A stretch of DNA of 64,000 nucleotides from Harmonia axyridis (Eukaryota; Arthropoda; Insecta; Coleoptera; Coccinellidae): assembly GCF_914767665.1 (NCBI RefSeq), contig NC_059502.1:58448031-58512030 (forward strand), written 5' to 3'. The notes beneath the pieces were generated by a model, which saw nothing but the letters and a program-made list of their open reading frames with translations, made no database searches and was not told the origin of the DNA. Each line of letters starts with the position of its first letter. Position 1 is the first letter of the stretch. A program made the position numbers and the translations under genes. Shown here piece after piece: positions 11,201-21,023 of this stretch.

Positions 11201-12609
11201 GGAACTACCGGCATATACGTTTCTTATATTAGTCCTGAATAGATGGGGTAGAAAAAAAGTACAATGTGGATGTATGATTGTAGCAGGAATGGCTTTACTT
11301 TCTTCTCTCATCATTTCTGCCGGTAAGTTATATCTGTTAACTACTTTTATATTCTGTGTTTTCTTTAGAATTTAGTACCTATATCTGGCATACATCGCCA
11401 AAATGCCTATGTTATTTTAAACAGTCACACAACAACATAAAGCATGTAAATACAAATAATATTAATTAGTTCTCGGGATATTCAACTATATGCTACAATA
11501 AGGTATTCGAAAATTCTTTTCAGTGATAATAAATTTTACATTGTGATGTTGTTGTTTATCCTTGAAAATATGTACATATTTTCAAGCGAAACTGTTTTTA
11601 GTAATATGAATGAACTAACTTTATACATTAATCAATGAACTAACTTTATACATTCATCAATGAACCTGATGAATTATATGCTTATGGTCGTATTACATGT
11701 TGAAGTCATCTTTTGCAAAATTATTTTTCTTTAAAGCTATACTCTGATTTTCTATATATTTTTTTAAATTTCTTTTTCTCCCTGAATTTCCTGAATACTA
11801 ACTGTTGCTGTCGTAACTGTGTGAAGCCCTCCTTATGATATTCACAAAACAAACTTATTTCTCTTCCTTACATCCTCACTAATATTAGTCGACTTTGAAA
11901 AACGGAAGTAGTTCTCCTAAAATATTTCATAGCTTTTCACATATTGAGTAGTTGTTACTGTGCTCTCATTAATTTAATTATTGTATATAAAATAATTTTG
12001 TACTTATATTCATTTTGCAGACCAATATTACTTCACAGTAGTTGCCGCTATGATTGGAAAATTAGCGGTAACTTCAGCGTATGGAACAATTTATATATTT
12101 TCTACTGAACAGTTCCCTACTGTTATCAGAAATGCTGGTTTAGGTGCTTGTTCAACTTGTGCTCGAGTTGGATCTGTGTTGGCGCCTTATATAAATGTCC
12201 TTGTGAGTTGATTTTTCTTGAATTTTATTTTGATCTGTATTGACTCATTTATTTGTAGAATAAAATTTGGCATCCTTTACCTCTAGTCATTTTTGGAATA
12301 ATTACATTAGTAGGTGGAATGTTAAGTTTGATGTTACCAGAAACATTGAATAGAAAGCTCCCAGAGACTATGGAAGAGGGGGAAAAATTTGGACAGTAAG
12401 TAAACAATCAATCGTAAAAAATAAATTATAAATAATTTCAATAAAATCTCGAATTCCCAAAATACTGAATGAATCAGAAGAACTTGATCCTAATTTGAAA
12501 TTTTACGGAATCATGGCAAAATTTATTTCTAATATTTTTTTAATTTTTCAGAAAGAAAACTGGAACTGATAGCATGGAGGAAGAGCCAATGAACAATATA
12601 AAAGCTTGA
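5188..12609 (+). CDS. Organic cation transporter-like protein (SLC22 / MFS), 3' eight exons
   Basis: A plasma-membrane major facilitator of the SLC22 organic cation/carnitine transporter type (insect Orct-like), moving small organic ions across the membrane. Eight exons join in phase with GT-AG introns and give 418 residues from the second membrane span to the stop. Visible family signatures are GQLSDRYGRK after TM2, ALEMV at the start of TM5, PESVRWLLS after TM6, YYGLSW in TM7, ELPAYTFLILVLNRWGRK around TM8, STEQFPTVIRN before TM11, and PETLNRKLPETMEEGE after TM12. SLC22 proteins are usually about 530-560 residues, so TM1 and the large extracellular loop, encoded by one or more upstream exons, are missing. 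I found no matching exon in 1-5187. Substrate cannot be told from sequence. Confidence 0.94.
5292..6308 (+). other. Intron between exons a and b
   Basis: A 1-kb AT-rich intron. There is a possible repeat remnant near 5735-5790 (GGGTGTTCAAAAAAACAAAA); nothing else is supported. Confidence 0.6.
6309..6463 (+). CDS. Transporter exon b (A-motif end, TM3, TM4)
   Basis: The acceptor is ATTAAG (6303-6308) and the donor GTATGT begins at 6464. The first base completes the arginine of DRYGRK. The exon then encodes two hydrophobic spans, LIFFISLILQVSSGILASVA and a second one after the loop SFTFARMIIG, ending VAYVI. It ends in phase 1. Confidence 0.92.
6900..8215 (-). mobile_element. Ty3/gypsy-type LTR retrotransposon relic in intron
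   Basis: Minus-strand translation shows a retropepsin-like block (FLVDSGTDLSVL, around 7440-7480) and, further on, the start of a Ty3/gypsy reverse transcriptase (LNAQTVPNQYPVRHIQ, around 7280-7330). A gag-like stretch with many stops lies upstream at about 7700-8160. Most of the polymerase, RNase H and integrase are gone. Similar stretches of about 35 bp (TATAGGTAAAA ... AGAGCTACT) flank it near 6904-6940 and 8174-8208 in direct orientation and look like truncated LTR remnants. It lies antisense inside the transporter intron 6464-8677 and is more GC-rich than the surrounding intron. Confidence 0.7.
8678..8846 (+). CDS. Transporter exon c (TM5, TM6)
   Basis: The acceptor is TTACTTTCAG and the donor is GTAAGT. 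The product starts ALEMVSANKRPIAGTVCQMF and has two hydrophobic spans separated by IYIDNWRTLQ, ending LCFLCYW. The ALEM(V/I) motif and the NWR loop are typical of SLC22. It ends in phase 2. Confidence 0.93.
9110..9346 (+). CDS. Transporter exon d (central cytoplasmic loop)
   Basis: The acceptor is ATATTTCAG and the donor is GTGAGT. It encodes FIPESVRWLLSKNRIEEAKE, the conserved PES.RWL motif after TM6, followed by a hydrophilic acidic loop (EIEKSEDSEEKESS) and FRYPQLRKRALIIFFDW entering TM7. The usual PESPRWL proline is valine here. It ends in phase 2. Confidence 0.94.
9921..10258. mobile_element. Complete foldback MITE, about 338 bp
   Basis: It begins TACAGGGTGATTTACCGAGA and ends with inverted GCGGTGAATCACTTTGTA. 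The arms are about 150 bp each and include inverted TGTTGGGGTTTGAGACAATC and AGATCTCTACAACTTC blocks. The loop is only about 20 bp near 10080-10100. It is inserted at TA in family B copy 5, since the flanking CGAGTA / TTTAAG reads straight through when it is removed. No coding content. Confidence 0.85.
10331..10417. repeat. GC-richer hairpin
   Basis: Two arms (GGAGGAGAAGTGTCACTTTT at 10331 and its near-complement AAAGTCACTTCCCCTCC ending at 10417) enclose a loop containing GTTTGAGTGAGGCGGG. The stem is about 25 bp. Origin and role are not recognised. Confidence 0.5.
11108..11322 (+). CDS. Transporter exon e (TM7, TM8, start of TM9)
   Basis: The acceptor is TTTTTATAG and the donor is GTAAGT. 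The product begins FACNITYYGLSWSTNNLGG, then the span containing SGLVELPAYTFLILVLNRWG, the RK repeat of the A-like motif, and CMIVAGMALLSSLIISA. These are core SLC22 signatures. It ends in phase 1. Confidence 0.94.
11323..12020 (+). other. Intron between exons e and f
   Basis: An AT-rich intron. A short direct duplication (AATGAACTAACTTTATACAT, twice near 11607-11654) is visible. No gene. Confidence 0.6.
12021..12202 (+). CDS. Transporter exon f (TM10, TM11)
   Basis: The acceptor is CATTTTGCAG and the donor is GTGAGT. It encodes QYYFTVVAAMIGKLAVTSAY, GTIYIFSTEQFPTVIRNAGL and GACSTCARVGSVLAPYINVL. The (S/A)TE.(F/Y)PT..RN motif before TM11 is diagnostic of SLC22. It ends in phase 0. Confidence 0.94.
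12259..12395 (+). CDS. Transporter exon g (TM12 and start of tail)
   Basis: The acceptor is ATTTGTAG and the donor is GTAAGT, after a 56-bp intron. The product is NKIWHPLPLVIFGIITLVGG, a final hydrophobic stretch, and LPETLNRKLPETMEEGEKFG, the standard C-terminal PET...LPET motif. It ends in phase 2. Confidence 0.93.
12552..12609 (+). CDS. Transporter last exon h (cytoplasmic tail, stop)
   Basis: The acceptor is AATTTTTCAG. It encodes KKTGTDSMEEEPMNNIKA and a TGA stop at 12607-12609. The tail is short and acidic, as is common in this family. Confidence 0.9.
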
Positions 12610-13314
12610 CTGCACTCATAAGTTCTATTTATATACTCATGTTCCAAATTTGATAAAACCAAAGGAAACTTCAAGGAAACTATTGAACTTGGTTTCAAGT
12701 TAAGTGGTAGAGAAATTAAAAATTCTCCTCATTTTACTTTATATTCCTTGTATTAGTTGCTCATCTTGGTGATGAGTGTAATGGGTCGAACTAACTTCAG
12801 TTTTGAAAATTATTTTTTGTTTAAATAATGTAGCTATTTATTCATTTAACATAATGAAATTTCACTACTTTTTTACAAAACATTTTTTACTGATTAATAG
12901 ATCAATCTTAATGAATAGGAAAAGTTATTCATATAAATTGAATAAATTCAACTTCATCACATGGAAAAAAGAAATGCAATTTTTTGTACCGAGGTAATAA
13001 AAAGTCTGAGGACATTTACTTCTCACAAACTGTTATTACGATTAATATTTCATGAACAAATTTTTTACTCTCGTTAAAACTTTTCTGGATCAACAAATGC
13101 TCTCTGCAAGATTTGATGAACCATATTTCAAAGAAATTACTTCCAATCATTACTTGTGTTCTGACTCATACACGGAGGCCCACAAAAAACAGTTTCGAAA
13201 AATGTTAAGACATGCCAATTTTTTTTTGGATCAGATAATTACAAATTTCTGGGTGTACAATTACTACTTTAAGTGGGGCCCCTTCAAAATAGTTGCCAAC
13301 ACCTGAAGAATCTT
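12610..13314 (+). other. Transporter 3' UTR and downstream flank
   Basis: Candidate polyadenylation signals AATAAA lie near 12941 and 12996. The ORFs across this stretch are low-complexity and not credible genes. Confidence 0.4.
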
Positions 13315-14062
13315 GTACAGGGTGTACCTAAATTGGAGGTACATACGAAATTCGAAGCTTCCCTGTATAATTTAAAGAAAAAAAGTCCTATCAACATGGG
13401 CTCGAAAATGCTTCATCGAAATTCGAGATACAGGGCGGTAAAGTTCGATTTTTTCTGGTTTTTCTCTTGTAGCATCTGCACTTCAAAAGATATTTAACTG
13501 AAATTTGGCATAGTTATTCCACTATTATTATTATTATTTGAACTGGGGTCGTTTTGGTTCGGTAAGCCGTCCGGGAACTGCGACCATGCAGATATTTTGT
13601 TCACTACCCTACTCATTCATAGAAACCCAGGAAGGTCGTTATTCCAATTTCAGTTGAAAATCAACAGGGTGATATTTTTTCTGGAACAGTTCTAGATTTT
13701 TCGCCAGTTGTTTTTTTTGGTGGAGTACTGGTAGTTCAAAAAAATGTGAAAAAAAATTTTGATCAAACACTAAACTTTTTGATATTTTGTAGTTTTATCG
13801 TATCTTCTACCAATTTCGAAAAAAAAATGAAACAATTCTTTCGAAATTCTCAGGAAAATTAAATCATAGAAATCCAGTTAGTAAGCTGTGATGAATAAAT
13901 TAATTATTAGATTCAGAATCGTTTCCCCGGACTGGAGCAATGTTTCATAAAGATTTCACAAAAAACAACCTGTATCTCGAAAACATGATAATAATACTTT
14001 TTTGTCTCAAAATTAACCAAGGAATCTCTCATTTTCATTTGCACCCCAATTTAGGAAAATAC
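13315..14062. mobile_element. Foldback element interrupted by a LINE tail
   Basis: The left arm starts TACAGGGTGTACCTAAATTG. The right part near 13990-14062 carries the inverted counterpart (CCTAAATTGGGGTGCAAATG when reversed, with GAGATTCCTTGGTTAATTTT). The same family occurs at 23930-24241, where TGTTCTTAAATTGGAGGTAC is the matching start. No coding capacity. A 116-bp LINE end is embedded at 13522-13637. Confidence 0.62.
13522..13637 (-). mobile_element. Extremely 5'-truncated LINE (3' tail only)
   Basis: Its 3' end, on the minus strand, is a TAA-repeat tail (TTATTATTATTATT at 13524 on the plus strand). The rest matches the 3' end of the longer LINE copy at 29950-30524 (shared CGGGAACTGCGACCA- and CCCTACTCATTCAT-type blocks). 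A perfect 9-bp target-site duplication, GTTATTCCA, flanks it at 13513-13521 and 13638-13646, proving a target-primed insertion. Confidence 0.85.
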
Positions 14063-16329
14063 CATATGGAAATTGGAGTGACATATAGTTTGGAGGTTTA
14101 AATTTATGGTATATGCTAATTTATTTCTGTTGCATGTTCGTTTCGGTGTAAAAACTTGATGGCTGAAGAGCATTGTGATCAAGTTTCTGAATAAATTTTA
14201 GTTAATATATTGACCTCTGTTATGGAACTATTGGTCTGGACTGTGGGTCACCCTTTTTTTTACCTCTAAATATTTTTTGTATAGTTAACTTGATTTCATA
14301 GGTATGGTGAATATTTCGTTTTGGAATTACTTTTTGATAATATATGGAATTGCATTTTCTATTAATTTTAAAATACTTCTCATCACATTTTCTAGTAAAA
14401 TTTGCTCAAAATATATTTATATAAGAAGTCTAGTCATGGATCAAACCTAAAAGGGAACTGTATATTAGTAAAACTTAAAGCCAATTACTCATGTATTTAG
14501 AAATGAGTTTGGATGTAAATTATAAAAACAGGTAGCATTTGATACATAATAAATGTTTATAAAATTTTATGTGATAACCAAATATTAATCTATTGTTGGA
14601 TGGGATAAAATAAAGCACATCAATAAAAAAATCTTCTCAGATGATTATTCAGAATAAAACGTTAATTAACAATCAATGGAACTTCTTGAAATACTCAATT
14701 CAATTGGCTACCCACCCCTGAATTGCACTTTTTTGAAGATTTTTTAAGGTTATTTGCCAAATATGCGCACTCCTAGAAGAAGATACTAGATACCTTCAAA
14801 TAAATTCAATCTGATATAATGTTCATATGGAATAACATATATTTAAATCATATGTTATAATGAATGATTGAACCAAAATAAATTGTAATAATGGATTATT
14901 TGTAATATATTACTGAATCATATTTACATATATTCTGTTCATAATCTTTTTTTAGTGTAAATAAATTGAAGTTACAATGAATTGAATTTATATGAAAAAG
15001 GTTTCTTCGGGAGTCGATTGTTTAATAATCTTTGTAAGATCTGAAAGATTTGTCAATATAATTTGGTGTATTATAATTTTATTAATGGGACGTTTTTGTT
15101 TTTGTTGTTTAAGTGTAAAGCTGTTGATTTTATGTAGGTGATGAAGTGGTGTTATGTATTGAATTGTCCTTTAATTTATAGTTTTGAAACATCATGAAAA
15201 CTTAGTGAAAACGACATCACTCCTAGTAATCTGCCTCGAATATAAATTTTATTATCTTTTTGAATATTTTGACGTTATATTATTAATTGAAATTTGTTAA
15301 TATTCTGTGTCGTAAAAGGAATAATAAATCGATGTGCACTCTTGTATTGTTTTCAATTTTTATCTTCCATATGGCTAGTGGTTCTTGCTTACTTCTTTCC
15401 TTTTGCCCTATCAAGACTCTAGTGACATATTATGGTTACTGCATCTCACGAAAAAATAGTTCTTGTAATTCTTTAAAGGTTAGGTAGACACCATCTGCGA
15501 AATTATTTTTGGGTAATAGAACTTCAGAAACTAAATCTAATGAAAGTAAATGTAATAATTTCCACTACTATTTGAATATTCCGTCGACTATTATACCTGA
15601 ACACGAAACGACTAGGTACCGAAAGTACTGTCAACGAAAGGCCCAAAAGTAACAAACGCAAATAATTCTTTATTAATAAAGAAAATACAAGGCCATATTT
15701 GCTAAACTGGTTTAAATAAAATTATATGAATTTGTGTAAATTTCCTGTTAGTTACAAGTCAAGCGGTCCGCCAAATTGTAGGGGCGCAAAATCATTCAAT
15801 AAAACAAGGCATACTTTTTGCCATAAAAATGTTTTCTTACCACTAATAACAATTTGTAGTAAAATAAGAAAATTGTCAAGCGCCAATTTTATGAAAATAC
15901 AAATACCTATGTACTAAAATTCACCTTTAAGAACTGCATAGTCTTTTTACTGTTATAGAGAGTCGTACTTTTAAACGTTCTCTGATGAATTTGACAAGGT
16001 GATTTTAAGTTCAGAAATACGAATTAATATGAAATTCAAAAGATGCATTAGAGTAATAATAGAGACTCCTTCGAAGAAAAAAGAAGAAGTTTGAATAAAA
16101 CAACGACTGATGGCGCTCAAATCGAATTAATTTATTAAATTGAAGAACATTGAGGAATATTTAGTAGTGAATGGTTGTTTTACAGAGCTCTTAGCTAACA
16201 AAAACATTTTTTTTCTAGTAAACCATAATACCTATCATTTTAATGGCAGACAAAAAAGTCCTATTTGAAGAATTAGGGCAGCGAAATCTTATTTGACAGG
16301 GGCGCCAAAATGTTTGGCGGTGGCCCTGA
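14063..16329. other. Intergenic, no gene seen
   Basis: Strongly AT-rich. ORFs at 15287 and 15726 show no recognisable domain. Short GGGGCGC-containing motifs near 15780 and 16308 could mark a degraded hAT-like non-autonomous element, but this is weak. Confidence 0.4.
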
Positions 16330-16684
16330 AGGACACTCAACCCACAGACGGCTTTCACCGACTGTTTCCACTCGACCACTCAGCTGATGCTCTATGTGGC
16401 GCAGGAGTGCAGTGATGAATTCTTGTTTAATCTACTGTTGCATATTGACGCAAAAAATCCTGTTTATTCCGCCTAAACAGCATTCGGAACTATTGAAGCC
16501 ACTCTCAAAACACCTCATGGGGGAGAATATATCCCCTTCTATGGAGCCTAGAGGTGGATGAGCATCTCCACAGGCTTACAGAGCTTGGCTTCAATTGTTT
16601 ATCTAGGCTATGCCGACGACATAGTCATAAGGGGCTAAATATTAACCCAATCAAGATCATAGTAATCCCATTTACTCGGAATAG

Positions 16685-16717
<33 letters not shown>

Positions 16718-17990
16718 AATGGAGACATCATAGAGTGTAAATCTGAAGTCGAATATCCAGGAATAACCCTAGATGGCCAGCTTCTGTGGAAGAAGTATAT
16801 TGAGGTTTTTGCTGACAAATCAACAAGGATCTCGATGGCGTGCAGAAGTCTGGCTGGTAAGACGAGAAGGGCCCTCGATGGAATACAAAAGTTAGCCTGT
16901 ATCTGTATCACTGGAACTATGAGAACGATCTCAACTAGGGCATTGTAGATCATTACAGATCTCACAACTTTTCATCTTGTGATAGATTAGCCAATGAGGT
17001 CATTCCAATACTATCCAGGGAAGGTATCGGCAATTAGAGAATTAGGAATCAGAGAGTTTGGTCCTCTCCAACATACGATCAGCGGGCCTTATCAGTAAAG
17101 AGATGATAAATAAAACTAGCATCGACAAAACCTTCACTATGTGGCTAAGTAGAAAAGAAGAATAGTACAATGATATTCTAAAACCATAAAGGGAACTAGC
17201 GCTGGCACCTAATGCTCACTATCTTTAGGCCCCTGTCCAAGTATCTTCGAGGCAGATGTACTTATAATCAAAAGATGTGTGGAAATTAACCTAGCAAGAA
17301 ACTATCAGAATATATGTTCTGACAGTTAGGCTACAATTAAAGCATCGAGGTCACATATCGATTTTGAGATGGTATATTGGGGTGCAGAAGCAAACTCAAC
17401 GAAATAGACTAACAAAGTCTGTTTAGTCTGGGTCACTCGAGAATTAAAGGAAATGAAGAGGCCAGAAAAGGAAAAAAACTCCATATAAGTTAATATGCTA
17501 CAAGAAAGATTCAGGACAAGGATAAAACCGAAAGAAAAATAGTCTGGAGGAATCTTCCTGGGTTGGATCATTCCAAAATGTCTCTTCGAAACTTAGATAC
17601 TGCGAGATCTAAGAAGTATCTGAATTTTAGCAATAATATGCTACTCCTCACTGGATGCCTTACAAGGTATTGCCGCATCAGGAAGCACCCCATGAGAATG
17701 AGTCTAGCCGAAAACGGCGAGTGCAGATTCTATGGGGAGGAAAAACTAACTCCAGATAACCTGTTGACGGAAAGTCTTGCAAAAAAAGCTGTGGTCAAGA
17801 GACTTGAAGAAGTGAGAAAGTAACTAACCTCCTCGAAGCCATCCTAGTTCATTAGAACTCTGGAACTGGAGGGCGAGCTATAGACTAGGACGAATAATGG
17901 CGAGAACAGCTTTGATGGGAGGGGGGTACAATATACCATAAGGTCGAGGTGCAATGAAATCCCCCACAGATATTCAAACCTTCTAACGCC
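16330..17990 (+). pseudogene. Degenerate LINE polyprotein (reverse transcriptase and RNase H remains)
   Basis: In shifting frames the plus strand shows a reverse-transcriptase active site YLGYADDIVI near 16600-16635 and a thumb-like block near 16740-16800 (EVEYPGITLDGQLLWKKY). An RNase H-like block SLGHSRIKGNEEARKGK follows near 17430-17480, then a C-terminal zinc-knuckle-like tail (GECRFYGEEKLTPDNLL, 17715-17770). Many stops and frameshifts are present. The layout (RT, then RNase H, then Cys/His tail) fits the R1/I/Jockey group of non-LTR retrotransposons; the clade is inference. A (CT)14 tract interrupts the reading frame. Confidence 0.7.
16689..16716. repeat. (CT)14 microsatellite
   Basis: Uninterrupted CT dinucleotide run inside the LINE relic, just after the YADD region. 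Confidence 0.95.
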
Positions 17991-18032
17991 TAAATCGACA
18001 AATCTTGTCTGAAGAATTATTGCTGGATACTG

Positions 18033-18187
18033 TTAACAGCCGTTTGCCACTACGCACTACACTCAATTGGATACTAAATTCAGAACTGAAAATTATTATA
18101 TAAGAACATGTCTTAACGAAACTGCCTACGTATTTTCAGGAATGAAATTAGCTTACAATAATTAGCATAGTGCCAAACGGCTGTAAC
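18033..18187. mobile_element. Short TIR element, about 155 bp
   Basis: AACAGCCGTTTGCCACTA at 18034 is matched by inverted TAGTGCCAAACGGCTGT at 18168-18184. The interior has no coding capacity. It is possibly a MITE; superfamily not determined. Confidence 0.5.
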
Positions 18188-18596
18188 ACAGTTTTTACAA
18201 GAATTTCGTTTTCACTTCAATTTATTTAAAAAATTCCATGACTTGAAGGAGGTTGAACTCTACAATTCACAATAACAATTCTGATCTTCATTTTTCCAAA
18301 ATTGCACAAAAGTTGCAAGTGCGTTACCGGCCGTTACCTCACTAGTTATAAGACCTATCGCTCGTCACAAATGCTAAATTTATATCCAGCTATTGCTGTT
18401 TCATGGATAGTTAACTGTTACTTTTGTAAGGAATTGTTGATGTCTATTTTTTTTTGCTGATATTGTGAAGCTTGATAGGGGATCCTGGATAATCAATGAC
18501 CGAAGTCCGCAGCTTGCCGATGTAGTAGGGAGCGTAGTGACATACAAATTCGCAGTGTAATATTGGGAAACACAACCTGCAAATTATATATTTATA

Positions 18597-19130
18597 CTGA
18601 TCCACAAAAGTTAAGGAACTTCATAGGTTTTGAGACAGTTTCAAAAGTTTCCATTTTTTTTTCAGAAGTTTTTTAAATATGACAGATCTAAATGTTTTCT
18701 CACTTATCTCAATCATTTTTTCCGCCCATTCCTTTATGAGTTTCACCGTTTCAGTTGAAAATTCATTTCAAGTATTTGTAGTACAAAATCAGTTCACTGA
18801 AAAAATAAAGTTCAGTAAAGAGTATAGCCTCCTAGAACATCAACCACAGCTTGACAACGCCTTTGCATACTTTCGATCAGATTGTTGAAGTAGCCTTGAT
18901 CAATTTCTCTCCAGAGTTGCGGTAAAAGTCGTCTGAGTTCTTGAAACGTATGAGGAAGTATGGTTGGTGAGAATCTAAAGCTCTCTGTAGCTGATCCAAA
19001 GCACCATCAATGGGATTGAGGTCTGGCAACCGTAGGGGCAAGGTAAAATTCGGAATACCATGGATTTCTTATATTACCCAAATAAGAATAGGGCTTGCTT
19101 TTTGAGTTCCTTGAAAATCTTTTCCTCCCA
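18597..19130 (-). pseudogene. Tc1-like transposase relic, C-terminal part
   Basis: The minus-strand frames carry LPLRLPDLNPIDGALDQLQR and, after a frameshift, ELRRLLPQLWREIDQGYFNN and SMQRRCQAVVDVLGG. This is the third catalytic block and C-terminus of a Tc1-type transposase. The block normally reads SPDLNPIE; here the position after NPI is aspartate. The probable element end ACTGATCCACAAAAGTTAAG lies at 18597. The N-terminal and middle regions are absent, and hAT sequence follows directly. Confidence 0.65.
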
Positions 19131-19179
19131 GATCTGCTCCATGTATTTACAGATCTTCAGTTGAGATATTCAATATATC

Positions 19180-19745
19180 ACCACCATTTAGAAAAACAAA
19201 ATCTAAATTCTTCCTGGTAGCACTATCAAATCTCTTTTTCATTTCTGATAAGATTCGATCAAGTATCATCATCATCATCATTTGAAAAGAGTTGAACCGG
19301 AACTATTCTTGATTCATCTCATCAAATTGTTTTCTGCACCTCGGAATTCTCTTATTTGGTAGAATGGCCTCAACACCAATTTTCTCAGTAACTGGTATCA
19401 GTTTTCTATCAAAAGTCCTCTCATTTTTTGTGGTGATTTCATCAAGCCATTTGTTAAGGGTTACATCTTCTCTTCGAATAACGATGCCCACCCTGTTGAT
19501 TTCACGAAGATAGATAAATAAATAGATGTATAGATAGGTTCAGAATAAAATTGAAATTCTTAATAACTTTCGATAGGTATCCCGACTCGTACATTGTTTC
19601 CGGAGCATGAGAAATTTATTGAACTTCTTCCAATAATGCCACCACATCCGGCAAATTATTCAAAAGGACTTTCACAGCGACATATTCCGCTGACCTTCTC
19701 GTCCGACTGTTCCTTTTAAATTTTTAAGAGCATGATGAGGCAAAA
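19180..19745 (-). pseudogene. hAT-family transposase relic
   Basis: The minus strand shows SRTRRSAEYVAVKVLLNNLP (the TRWSAR-type motif of ZMYM1-like hAT transposases, 19630-19725) and, after a frameshift, KLIPVTEKIGVEAILPNKRI and PRCRKQFDE (19310-19420). ILDRILSEMKKRFDSATRKN then matches the dimerisation region before the C-terminal domain. Motif order and spacing fit hAT proteins of the zinc-finger MYM-1 type. The catalytic N-terminal half is not seen. An ATC trinucleotide run near 19266 interrupts it. Confidence 0.65.
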
Positions 19746-19881
19746 TGCACACGAATAAGATTTAAGGAGTGAGCCAAATGAATGGAAGATCTTGTTGCAC
19801 GTACAGAAAAATGCATTTTTGTCTCTCAATAAAAGCAACGACATTTTAAATTTTTTGTCATTTGCCAATATTTTGAACTGA

Positions 19882-20626
19882 AAGGTTTTCTGATGAGAGG
19901 TTTCATTTTAATAACTCGTTATCTGGGCAGCTGTCACGTTTGAAGCTGTTATATTTTGACATTTGACAAGTAAAAAACTACGTCATTATCAAAAATGGAA
20001 GGATACACCCTTCAACACCTGATTGAAATTGTTAAGTTTCACTAGAAAAATAGTGAAAATTTTGAAGTCACAGTAGAAAAAACTTTTGGGTCGTCTTGAA
20101 GCACCTTCTCGGTCGACATAGAAAAACTGGCGGAAAAATTTGAGCTGTTGGGACAAGTTAGCGATGTGAAGAATAGAAACCTCAACATATCACTGTGTGC
20201 TGCGGTTTTGTCGGAATTGGAGGATGTTGATATGAACGACGTTTATTTAAACAAGACGGCGGAATTTTACCAGAAAAATTTCCGGACCGTTTTATTTTCA
20301 AGAAGAGAACATCACAATTGGCCAGCGAGATCTTGTGAATTAGCATCTTAATTTAAGACTTTTTTCTTTGGGGTCGCGTGAAAGATAAGGTCTATATCAA
20401 TGCTCCAAAATCGATTCAAAACCTCAAAGATGGAATTCTTGAAGTTGTTGAGAACATACATGAAAAATTTCATGTAAAGGATATGGTGCCACAACCGTTG
20501 TCGAGGCGGACATTTGGATGATATCGTTTTCCATCGTTAATGACATATATTCCTTTTCACTTCACAATGAAATAAACAATAAACATCTATTGATTTCTCT
20601 TAAAATATACTTCTCAAGTGGGATTA
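19882..20626 (+). mobile_element. Mariner-like element, family B copy 1 (internally deleted)
   Basis: The left end GGTTTTCTGATGAGAGGTTTC and right end CTCAAGTGGGATTACC are related to the inverted repeats of other B copies. The interior starts a transposase at about 19995 (MEGYTLQHLIEIVKF), continues to EKFELLGQVSDVKNRN, then jumps to LEDVDMNDVYLNKTAEF and NWPARSCELAS. The first catalytic region is deleted, the QQDGA block is corrupt, and the third catalytic aspartate of the RSCDLTP motif has become glutamate followed by a stop. Non-autonomous relic. Confidence 0.78.
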
Positions 20627-20873
20627 CCACCACGTGGTTTTCCAGGAATCAGTCAAACATTAGGTACCCATTCATATCCCCTCTGGTGCTCTTGCGTTGA
20701 CCAAACTTTGTACGTTCATTCAATCTTCCTTCTCTTTACGGAGCATGTAAGTAGAGGGCAGCACTATACGACGATCAATTATTTTTTTCACAAAATTATA
20801 GTTTTACATATTTGTCATGATTTTTTCGAAAATTAAAAAAATATATATCTGTGCTTTTTAAATTGAACATCAT

Positions 20874-21010
20874 CAGGGCCGGTGTTAGAGGTGAAACAGT
20901 AAAAGCGACCGTTTGAGGTGCCTCTATTGAAGTGGCTGCAATTCGGTCCAGTTTGCTGGCCACCTTTTCAAAAACCTTGGTGTAATATTAAAAATTGAAA
21001 CATTTCAATT
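20874..21010. mobile_element. Possible hAT-type terminus, split by a LINE
   Basis: CAGGGCCGGTGTTAGAGGTG resembles the CAGGGCCGG-type ends of many hAT elements. A GGGGCGCCGC motif at 22085, beyond the LINE fragment, may belong to the same element. Low confidence, because no target-site duplication was identified. Confidence 0.3.
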
Positions 21011-21023
21011 ATCTTTTTTTTAC

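Noticed and set aside
12803..13306. ORFs after the transporter stop
   Set aside because: Low-complexity and AT-driven; no splice sites or domains. They fall in the 3' flank.
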